Below are positions 26,518-33,850 of a DNA stretch of 64,000 nucleotides, piece after piece; positions within the stretch are counted from its first letter, which is position 1; every line of letters begins with the position of its first letter. The notes beneath the pieces are model-generated. The model had not been told where the DNA came from. It did no database searches and worked only from the letters and a program-made list of their open reading frames with translations. The DNA is from an uncultured Holophagaceae bacterium (GTDB taxonomy: Bacteria > Acidobacteriota > Holophagae > Holophagales > Holophagaceae). The position numbers were made by a program, and so were the translations under genes. The stretch lies in NCBI GenBank assembly GCA_903857495.1, contig CAIOFF010000011.1:1-64000 (forward strand). Direction: 5' to 3'.

Positions 26518-27075
26518 ATGAAGCTCTACACACGCACGGGCGATGACGGTTCCTCGGGCCTGTTCGGGGGGGACCGGGTGAGCAAGGCGAACCCGCGGCT
26601 GGGGGCCTACGGCACCCTGGATGAGCTGAACAGCGTCATGGGGCTGCTGCGCCTGCACGCGACGCCCGCCTGCGCCGACGGCGAGCGCCTCCAGCGTCTC
26701 CAGCACGACCTCTTCGTGCTCGGGGCGATCCTGGCGACCCCGGCAGAGAAGCAGGGCCTGCTGGGCCGCCACATGAGCACGCCCACCTGGTCCCTGGCCG
26801 ACATGGAGGCAGACATCGACCGCCTGACCGCCCTGGCGCCCGCCATGACGGCCTTCGTGCTGCCCGGCGGCACGGCCGCCTCGGCCCACGCGCACCTGGC
26901 GCGCACGGTCTGCCGACGGGCCGAGCGGGAGGTGGTGGCGTTGTCCCAGCAGGAGACGGTCGACCCCACGGTGACCACCTACCTGAACCGGCTCAGCGAC
27001 TGGCTCTTCGCCCTGGCCCGCGCCGAGAACGCCGTGGCCGGCGTTGCCGACATCCAGTGGGTGGCGAAGGACTGA
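26518..27075 (+). CDS. PduO-type cob(I)alamin adenosyltransferase
   Basis: 185 residues. This trimeric enzyme transfers adenosine from ATP to reduced cobalamin to make coenzyme B12. The ATP-binding N-terminus KLYTRTGDDGSSGLFGG and the conserved helices (YGTLDELNSVMGL, RTVCRRAEREVVAL, YLNRLSDWLFALAR) are all present. The ATG at 26518 has GGGGAG upstream. The gene is single and followed after 21 bp by a strong bidirectional terminator. Confidence 0.94.
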   Translation: MKLYTRTGDDGSSGLFGGDRVSKANPRLGAYGTLDELNSVMGLLRLHATPACADGERLQRLQHDLFVLGAILATPAEKQGLLGRHMSTPTWSLADMEADIDRLTALAPAMTAFVLPGGTAASAHAHLARTVCRRAEREVVALSQQETVDPTVTTYLNRLSDWLFALARAENAVAGVADIQWVAKD

Positions 27076-27096
27076 GCCGCAAGTTGGCCAGGGCAC

Positions 27097-27130
27097 AAAA
27101 AAAGGGAGGCCGGTGGGCCTCCCTTTTTTT
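27097..27130. terminator. Bidirectional rho-independent terminator
   Basis: Seven A, GGGAGGCC (27104-27111), loop GGTG, GGCCTCCC (27116-27123), seven T. It serves the adenosyltransferase gene on the plus strand and the TonB-dependent receptor gene on the minus strand. Confidence 0.95.
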
Positions 27131-27144
27131 GGTGCGACTGCGGT

Positions 27145-30100
27145 CTAGAACTGGTACTTCACGCCCAGGCGGACCCGGCGAGCGGTCTGGTAGGCGGTGA
27201 CGTTGCCGTAGTTTCCGTTGGGCACGCCGTAGGACACATCCAGGTTCTGATCGAACGAGGTGGGCTTCTGGGAGTTGAAGACGTTGAAGATGTCCACCCG
27301 GAAGCTGATGCTCTGGGTGCCGGGAAGCTTCATGAGGTACTGGCCGCTGTAGTCGATGGCCACGGTGTTGGGGGTGCGGCCCATGGCACCACGGCCACCG
27401 GCAGGGAGCTCACCGGCGTTGTCGTAGTCCTGCAGGCCGTAGAAGGAGCTCAGGGGCGTGCCGGTCTGGAACTTGACCAGTGCGGTGCTGCTGAAGCCGT
27501 TGTCGAAGTTGTAGGTCAGGCCGGCATTGGCAATGACGGCGCGATCGTTGGGCAGGGGGCCACGGGCGTACTGCTCATTGCCGGTCAGGCCGCGGGTGTC
27601 CGCCGATTCCTGCATCTTCAGGTATTCGAGCGAGAAGTCATAGAGCGAGGTGATGTTGGGATCACTCTGGCCGTTGTCGTTGCGGAACAGGCCCTCGTAG
27701 TTGCCTTCGAGGCGGGAGAGACGCAGGTTGAAGAAGGCGGCCACACGCTTGGAGGTGTAGTTCACATCGACTTCATAGGCCCAGTAGTCGCGGATCGGCT
27801 TGGGCCAGGTGGCCTTGGTGCCGCTGCCGACGAGGGTGGGATCGATCTTGAGCGCCTCGGCGGTGATGCCGGCGGAGTTCTCGCCGGGGTTGGCGATGTA
27901 GTAGGGCAGGTTGTTGCCGCCGTCGATGCCCATGTCTTCCAGGGCCCGACCCAGGGAGCGGTAGATGATGCGGTTGCTGACCGTCAGGCCATCGGCCACC
28001 TTGGTGTCCCAGCCAACCACGTACTCATTGGTGTAGGGCAGCTTGGTGCCAGGCATGACCGGGGTGAGGAAGCCGGCGCTGCCGACATAGTGGGATGTGG
28101 TGGCGGTGGGGACGCGAACGCCGGCCACCACCGAGGAGGGCACCGCACCGGTGTAGGGATTGACGGCGATGATGCTGACCCCAGTCTGGATCGGATTCAG
28201 GAGGCGGCTGCCGTCGGCGGAGAGGTTATACCAGTCCGAGCGGCTGGCGCCGATCTCCTGGGACAGGGAGCGGACGTTCAGGTCGAGGGGCACCTTCTCG
28301 AAGTACTTGCCGTAGAAGGCGTAGATCTTGTTCTTGCCATCCCCGGCCGGGTCCAGGGTGATGGACAGGCGGGGCGCCATGGAGTCGGCGGCCTTGAACT
28401 TGTAGGTCTCGTTCTTGCCCTTCATGTCCTCTTCTTCCCAGCGGAAGCCGGCCTTGACGAAGAGGCGGTTGTTCCAGGAGTACTTGCCCTGGACGAAGTA
28501 GGCCTGCCAGGGGCTCTCGGTCACGGTGAGGGGCGGCGTGTAGCGGGAGCGGCTCACCCGGTAGAAGTACTGGACGTTGGTGCCGATGAGGGGCGTGGGA
28601 ATGACGAGGGCACTGCCGGTGTTCACGATGGCCGCCGTGTTGAGCACGTAGGCCTGCCGGGACACGAGGGCGCCGCTGGTGTAGGCGAGGCCGCCAGCGG
28701 CCGTGTGCGAGTCAACCTGGCCCGCGAGGCCCTGGTAGGAGAAGCCGCCCGAGTGCTCAAGCTTCTCGGACTCGTAGCCGGCCTTGAACTCGAAGTCCCC
28801 GAAGGTCTTGGTGACCTTGAGGTTCATCTGCCGGTTCTTGTCCTCGGCGACTTCCAGGGAGCCAGGACCACCAAAGACCACGGCACTGTTGTAGGAGTCG
28901 ATCACGCGGTAGTGGCTGTTGGCGCTGGCATCCAGGGTGGCCTTGAACTTCGACTTGGCCTGGGAGACCTGGGCCTCCACCAGCATGTCGGTGAGGAAGA
29001 CCGCGTTGTACTTCAGGCTGTAGCTGTTGCCGCCGTATTCCAGGCCCACCCAGGTGATGGGGTCGTTCTGGTAGTGGGAGGCCAACTGGGGAGCCGTGGG
29101 GTTCTTGCCGGGATCGCCGAAGATGCTCAGCTCCAGGCCCTGGGAGGAGGTGATCGCCCAGTTGAACTTCATGTAGTAGGTGTCAGTCTCGGTCTTGGTG
29201 GTGGACTGGCGGCCGTAGTAGGTGCGGTTCGGGTCGGCCTGGGTGCGCTTGACCTCGCTGCGGATGGGGTTGTAGCCCACGAAGTAGAACAGCTTGTCCT
29301 TGATAAGGGGGCCGGCCACGGTGAAGCCAAGCTCGGTGCGGCTGGAGCCGTCAAAGCTGGGGGAGATGGTCCGAGTGGGATCCAGGATGGGGAGCGTCTT
29401 GTTCTTGGCCTGGAGGCTGTCCACGTCGAAGTAGCCAAAGACCTGGCCCTTGAACGTGTTGTCGCCAGTCTTGGTCACGGCGTTCACGCGACCACCGGTG
29501 GAGCCGCCGAACTCGGCGTCCATGCCGAAGGTCTTCACCTGCACTTCAGAGATGAAGTCGGTGTTGATGCCGGTGCCCATGGAGCCGTAGGTGATCGAGT
29601 AGCTGCCATTGGCGCCATAGCCGGTGCCCGTGGTGTTCACGCCGTCGATGACATAGGCGTTCTCCAGGCCGGAGGAGCCGCCCATGGAGGGGTTGTTGGA
29701 GTCGATGCCGCTGCTGCTGACGCCGGGGGCCAGGTTGACGACCGACGAGAAGGCGCGACCCAGGGGCAGGCTGGAGACGGTCTCAGAGCTGAAGGTGGTG
29801 CCCGAAGTCTGGGTGGTGGTGTCCATCACCTGGGACGCCGCCACGACTTCCACCACCGCACCGGCCGCCTTGGTCATCGTGACGCGAAGGGGGGTGAGGG
29901 TGTTGATGGAGGCACTGGCCGTGAGCTTGCTGGCGGTCTCAAAGCCGGCCGCCGTCACGGTGATGCGGTACTGGCCCGGGATCAGGCCCGAGGCGCGGAA
30001 GGCACCGGCCGCGTCCGTGACACGCACGATCTGGCCACGGCCACCCTCGATGATGACCTTGGCGCCCACGACCAGGGCACCGCTCGGACCCGTCACCGTT

Positions 30101-30204
30101 CCCGAGATGGCACCCGTGGTGGCGTCCTGGGCCTGGGCGACGAAGCCGCTGCCCGCGACGAGGGCCATGGCCGTAAAGCCTAGCCTGGAGAAGATTCGAC
30201 TCAT
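27145..30204 (-). CDS. TonB-dependent receptor with carboxypeptidase-regulatory-like N-domain (1)
   Basis: 1019 residues, start preceded by AAAGGAG at 5 nt. A signal peptide (ends AQAQ) precedes a carboxypeptidase-regulatory-like beta sandwich (about 30-110; GAISGTVTGPSGALVVGAKV), then a plug domain (about 125-240; LENAYVIDGVNTTGTGYG, VQVKTFGMDAEFGGSTGGRV) and a large beta barrel ending in Phe (VRLGVKYQF). This is the OmpA/TonB-receptor layout abundant in Acidobacteriota, thought to import large or scarce nutrients across the outer membrane. It is the most divergent of the three receptors here and has its own candidate promoter and terminator. Confidence 0.92.
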   Translation of the reverse strand: MSRIFSRLGFTAMALVAGSGFVAQAQDATTGAISGTVTGPSGALVVGAKVIIEGGRGQIVRVTDAAGAFRASGLIPGQYRITVTAAGFETASKLTASASINTLTPLRVTMTKAAGAVVEVVAASQVMDTTTQTSGTTFSSETVSSLPLGRAFSSVVNLAPGVSSSGIDSNNPSMGGSSGLENAYVIDGVNTTGTGYGANGSYSITYGSMGTGINTDFISEVQVKTFGMDAEFGGSTGGRVNAVTKTGDNTFKGQVFGYFDVDSLQAKNKTLPILDPTRTISPSFDGSSRTELGFTVAGPLIKDKLFYFVGYNPIRSEVKRTQADPNRTYYGRQSTTKTETDTYYMKFNWAITSSQGLELSIFGDPGKNPTAPQLASHYQNDPITWVGLEYGGNSYSLKYNAVFLTDMLVEAQVSQAKSKFKATLDASANSHYRVIDSYNSAVVFGGPGSLEVAEDKNRQMNLKVTKTFGDFEFKAGYESEKLEHSGGFSYQGLAGQVDSHTAAGGLAYTSGALVSRQAYVLNTAAIVNTGSALVIPTPLIGTNVQYFYRVSRSRYTPPLTVTESPWQAYFVQGKYSWNNRLFVKAGFRWEEEDMKGKNETYKFKAADSMAPRLSITLDPAGDGKNKIYAFYGKYFEKVPLDLNVRSLSQEIGASRSDWYNLSADGSRLLNPIQTGVSIIAVNPYTGAVPSSVVAGVRVPTATTSHYVGSAGFLTPVMPGTKLPYTNEYVVGWDTKVADGLTVSNRIIYRSLGRALEDMGIDGGNNLPYYIANPGENSAGITAEALKIDPTLVGSGTKATWPKPIRDYWAYEVDVNYTSKRVAAFFNLRLSRLEGNYEGLFRNDNGQSDPNITSLYDFSLEYLKMQESADTRGLTGNEQYARGPLPNDRAVIANAGLTYNFDNGFSSTALVKFQTGTPLSSFYGLQDYDNAGELPAGGRGAMGRTPNTVAIDYSGQYLMKLPGTQSISFRVDIFNVFNSQKPTSFDQNLDVSYGVPNGNYGNVTAYQTARRVRLGVKYQF

Positions 30205-30343
30205 GGAGACTCCTTTGAAGAGAGGTAGTGAAGGGCGGGGGGAAAGGGGAACCTATGCGTAAAGAACTTGAGAACACCGGGAAAATACTTAAAAGACGAG
30301 GTGGGGTGATGAAGATAGCCAAGGATCCGGCGAGAGTGTCGAA

Positions 30344-30373
30344 AGAATAGGACAGGTTCCCTGTCTGATACAA
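30344..30373 (-). promoter_or_regulatory. Candidate promoter with palindromic operator for receptor 1
   Basis: On the minus strand TTGTAT (30373-30368) and TATTCT (30349-30344) are 18 bp apart. The spacer contains a palindrome read on the plus strand as GACAGGTTCCCTGTC (30351-30365), so a bound protein would block the promoter. It lies 140-170 bp before the receptor start in a 316-bp gap that otherwise holds only the terminator of receptor 2. Confidence 0.35.
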
Positions 30374-30471
30374 AACATTTTTCCCGAGGTCCCCGGTCTT
30401 GTAAATTTAATATTGGTGCTATTTAGGAGACACGTGCATCCGCTTTGAGGCGTGTTTATTGCCGCCCAACG

Positions 30472-30500
30472 AAAAGCGGGACCCTTTCGGGCCCCGCTTT
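30472..30500 (-). terminator. Terminator of receptor 2
   Basis: AAAGCGGG (30473-30480) pairs with CCCGCTTT (30493-30500) around an inner ACCC/GGGC hairpin. It lies 20 bp after the receptor 2 stop. The core is identical to the terminator of receptor 3 at 33801-33831. Confidence 0.85.
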
Positions 30501-30520
30501 GGGAAATGCCGTTGGCGCAG

Positions 30521-33457
30521 TTAGAAGCGGATGCCGGCGGAGACGGTGAGCTGGCGAGGGGTACCGTAGTAGCCAGTGGCGTTGTTCGTTCCAAAGGCAC
30601 TGCCTTTGACCCAGGGGTTGTTGAGACCGCCCGTGGTCGTGCCATAGGTGCCCAACGCCGAGTTCATGGTAGTGGCGAAGGTGATCTGCTGCTGGTGGTT
30701 GAGCACATTAGCGAAGTAGAGCTTGGCGAAGGTACTCAAAGTCCGGCCGTTCACCTTGAAGATCGGGAAGTCATGGGTGATGGCCATGTCCAGATAGGAT
30801 GAAGCCATGTAAACGCCAGCACCGCGGGTGTTATCCATGTACTGGGTGGCGCTAGTGCCGAACTCAGAGGGCAGCGAGGGGTTCAGGCGCCCGGTGGTGA
30901 TGGTGCGGGAATAACTGAAGTGCTGACCCGAATCGAAGCGGTAGACGAAGCCAAGCGTGGTCCTGCCATAGGCATTTTCATAGACCTTGCTGGCGTTCAG
31001 CCGCATCCGGATCGGGACATGGCCCGTGAGGTAGCCATAGGGGTGGATCGTGTTGTAGTCAAACATGGTGGTGCCGTTGACCACGTCCCAGCCGTGGATG
31101 GACTCACCCTTGGCAGGTGTCGAGGTGCCCTCACCCTCGTAGTTGCCCTTCAGGGAACTCCAGGTGATATTGCCAGCGGTGGTCCAGCCGTTGGAGTTGA
31201 GCTGGCCTTCGAGTTCCAGGCCGCGGTAGGTGCGCTTGGCATCGGGATTGTTATCCCAGACCTTCCTGAAGAGGGTATCGCCGGCAGGGTTGGTCACGGT
31301 TCCGTTGTTGCCGACGGAGACGTCGATGAGGTTCTTCCAGTTCTTGTACACACCCGTCAGCTTGATAAAGCCATCGCCGAGGTTGGCGTAGTTGAAGGAG
31401 TAGGCATAACTGCCCTGGAGCTCATCCACCGTCGGAGCCTTCATCTTGTCGTTCAGCTTCACGTTGAGCTTGGGGTCGTTGTAGTAGGCAATCCCGGTCG
31501 ATGTCATGTTGTAGAGGGCGAGGTTTTGAAGTGCGGTGAAGCTAAGGCGATTGGCTTCCAGCCAGTTGCCACCGGCAGCGAGGAAAGACTTTGCGTAGTA
31601 GTCAATCTCGGTCGGGTTGCCTTGACCGGTGACGGAGTTGGTGATGCCCTCAAGCACCTTGGCGTTGTAGCGGGCATAGCTCAGGCCGAAGATGTGCTTG
31701 CTGTCGCCAAAGAGGTCGTACTTGGTGCCGAGGCGGGGGGAGATCCCACTGGCTCCGGCGGTCTTGCTTCCCCCTTCGTTCTGGGCCTTGTAGTCGTCGA
31801 AGCGCAGGCCTAGCTGGAAGTTCCAGTGCTGGTCGAGAGTCCACTTGTCATTGACGTAGAGGCCGGTGGAGAAGTTGTCCGCTTCGCCCGGGGAACTAAA
31901 ATAGCACCAGACGGTATCAGGAATGGCGGTTCGATTCACAAGGTTCACACCGGCGACACCAAAGATGAGCTCCGTGGGGCTCTGCTCGTTCTTGGCCCGG
32001 CGGATGCCCTTGTAGTAGTCAAGGCCGAAGTCGGTCTGGTGGCTTCCGGCGCCATTCCAGAAGAGGCTGGCCTTGAGGTTCAAGGTGCGGTTGTCGCGGT
32101 TGTCGCCGCCATCGGCGCTGTTGAAGATACCGTTGTTGTAGAAGCCCCCATTTTCATCCGAATAGATCGGGCTCTGGCCATTGGGAGATCCGCCCGCGGA
32201 CAGATTCTGGTGCTTCTTGCCGAAGCGTAGTTCCGTGGTGAAATTTGTGGCCCAGGCAGACCGCAGGGCGACATTGAAGAAGTCGGACACAGAGATCTGG
32301 GGCACCAGGGCCGCCAGCTCACCAGCGTAGTAGTTACGGTTGGTCTGGCTGATGGCATTTTTCATGAACGACGCCACCAGGGTGTGGTCCTGGTTGATGG
32401 CCCAGGTCAGCTTGGCTTGGCGCCGAATTTCGGAGTTATTCCGAGTGTAGAGGGCACCCTGGCCAATGCTGGGATCACCCGTCTGAAGGACGCCAAGCGG
32501 CGAGCCACTCAGCAGGGCGCTGGTACCCGAACTCGTCTCGCCAATGTTCCCCGTGACATCGGACTTGGTGCTGAAGTAGGAGGCCGAGAACCAGAGCTTG
32601 TCCTTGAGGATGGGGCCGCTCAGGGTGAGTGTCTTGGTCTCGCCCAGGGTGTTGGCGATGGCGGCCCGGCTGGTGGGGGAGGTGAAGGGTGCCGTCGCGT
32701 TCCAAGCCGGATTGGAGAGCTCCCAACGCAGGGAGCCGCTGAACTCGTTGCTGCCGGAGCGGGTGATGGAGTTGATGATGCCGCCGTCCACATCGCCATA
32801 CTCGGCGGACATGGCGCCGGTCACGATCTGGATCTCTTCGATGGAGTCGTCGATGACCGCCACGCCACGGTTGTTGTAGGCGTTGTCGGCGATGTTCTGG
32901 CCGTCCAGCAGGTAGAGGTTGCCGGAGGTCATGGCGCCGCGGATCTGGGTGCGGCCACCGACGCCGACAGTCACGCCTGCGGTAAGCAGGGCAACGCCGT
33001 CCATGGTGCGGGCGTTGGGCAGCTTGTCGACGTTGTCAGCGCGGTAGTTCGTGGCGGTCTTGACGTCGGTCTTGTCCACGGCCGGGGGCGAGGCGATCAC
33101 TTCGACGACCGCACTGCCTTCCTTGCTCAGGGTGATCCTGGGGTTGAAGGTCTGGTCGATGCCCAGGGGCTCGGTGAGCTTGCGGGTCTCGAGGCCGGCC
33201 TTCGTGAACTGGATGGTGTAGGTTCCGGGCGGCAGCAGGCGGGCGATGAACTTGCCGGCGGCATCCGTGGTGGTGGTTCGGACGCCCTGCAGGGCAGGGG
33301 AGCTGAGACGGACCACGACGCCAGCCAGGGGGGCGCCCGCGGCGTCCACCACCGTGCCGGTGACGTTGGCGGTTTGGGTGCCTTGGGAATACAGAGCCGC
33401 CCCGCCCAAGGCGAGGAGGGCCGTCAGGCGGCCCAGGCGGTTGTTCAATAGATGCAT
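30521..33457 (-). CDS. TonB-dependent receptor with carboxypeptidase-regulatory-like N-domain (2)
   Basis: 978 residues from the ATG at 33457, which has GGAGG 4 nt upstream and begins a signal peptide (MHLLNNRLGRLTALLALGG); an open extension further upstream is not supported. Order: carboxypeptidase-regulatory-like domain (about 25-110; VTGTVVDAAGAPLAGVVVRL), plug (about 120-240; NLYLLDGQNIADNAYNNRG, TGAMSAEYGDVDGG), and barrel ending VSAGIRF. It is a close paralogue of receptor 3: the first 100 residues are almost identical, while the barrel loops differ more. The pair therefore arose by tandem duplication and may import related substrates. Confidence 0.92.
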   Translation of the reverse strand: MHLLNNRLGRLTALLALGGAALYSQGTQTANVTGTVVDAAGAPLAGVVVRLSSPALQGVRTTTTDAAGKFIARLLPPGTYTIQFTKAGLETRKLTEPLGIDQTFNPRITLSKEGSAVVEVIASPPAVDKTDVKTATNYRADNVDKLPNARTMDGVALLTAGVTVGVGGRTQIRGAMTSGNLYLLDGQNIADNAYNNRGVAVIDDSIEEIQIVTGAMSAEYGDVDGGIINSITRSGSNEFSGSLRWELSNPAWNATAPFTSPTSRAAIANTLGETKTLTLSGPILKDKLWFSASYFSTKSDVTGNIGETSSGTSALLSGSPLGVLQTGDPSIGQGALYTRNNSEIRRQAKLTWAINQDHTLVASFMKNAISQTNRNYYAGELAALVPQISVSDFFNVALRSAWATNFTTELRFGKKHQNLSAGGSPNGQSPIYSDENGGFYNNGIFNSADGGDNRDNRTLNLKASLFWNGAGSHQTDFGLDYYKGIRRAKNEQSPTELIFGVAGVNLVNRTAIPDTVWCYFSSPGEADNFSTGLYVNDKWTLDQHWNFQLGLRFDDYKAQNEGGSKTAGASGISPRLGTKYDLFGDSKHIFGLSYARYNAKVLEGITNSVTGQGNPTEIDYYAKSFLAAGGNWLEANRLSFTALQNLALYNMTSTGIAYYNDPKLNVKLNDKMKAPTVDELQGSYAYSFNYANLGDGFIKLTGVYKNWKNLIDVSVGNNGTVTNPAGDTLFRKVWDNNPDAKRTYRGLELEGQLNSNGWTTAGNITWSSLKGNYEGEGTSTPAKGESIHGWDVVNGTTMFDYNTIHPYGYLTGHVPIRMRLNASKVYENAYGRTTLGFVYRFDSGQHFSYSRTITTGRLNPSLPSEFGTSATQYMDNTRGAGVYMASSYLDMAITHDFPIFKVNGRTLSTFAKLYFANVLNHQQQITFATTMNSALGTYGTTTGGLNNPWVKGSAFGTNNATGYYGTPRQLTVSAGIRF

Positions 33458-33590
33458 AAATCCTCCGGTTGGTCGGGGCTTGGTGGGGGGGCCCGACAAG
33501 AAAAGCAGTTCTGGGACGACGAATTCCGGCACCTCATCAACCGGGGGAGGGTGGTGAAGGGCGGGGTTCGCATTGAGGAGCATTTGAAAA

Positions 33591-33649
33591 GACCCGATTG
33601 AAGATCGGGTCAGACTCTATCAAAGACGGGCCCCGAGAAGGGGCCCGTC
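33591..33649 (-). promoter_or_regulatory. Two hairpins in the leader of receptor 2
   Basis: On the minus strand a 10-bp stem (GACGGGCCCC, 33625-33634, with 33640-33649) followed by TTTGATAG, then an 8-bp stem (GACCCGAT, 33591-33598, with 33604-33611) followed by TTTTC. They lie 134-192 bp before the receptor 2 start, downstream of the terminator of receptor 3. Terminator-like hairpins inside a leader could be an attenuator, or leftover terminators. The rest of the 393-bp gap holds a TGTCTAGAA motif (33667-33675) and the terminator at 33801. Confidence 0.45.
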
Positions 33650-33800
33650 GGGCTAATAGCTAGTAATGTCTAGAATTTTATTAAGTCTCTCTGGGGCAAG
33701 AGAAGCGATTTGCCTCTTTGGGCGTTGGCGGCGCGACTTGGTGGGTTTTCTGGCCCGCCAGAGGCCAGGCTCTGTGGAACCGTATCTATCCAGGTACAGC

Positions 33801-33831
33801 AAAAAGCGGGACCCTTTCGGGCCCCGCTTTT
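33801..33831 (-). terminator. Terminator of receptor 3
   Basis: AAAAAGCGGG, inner ACCC-TTTC-GGGC, CCCGCTTTT. On the minus strand the stem is followed by a run of five T. It is 20 bp after the receptor 3 stop, with a core identical to that at 30472-30500. Confidence 0.9.
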
Positions 33832-33850
33832 GGGTAGTACCGGTGCGCTC

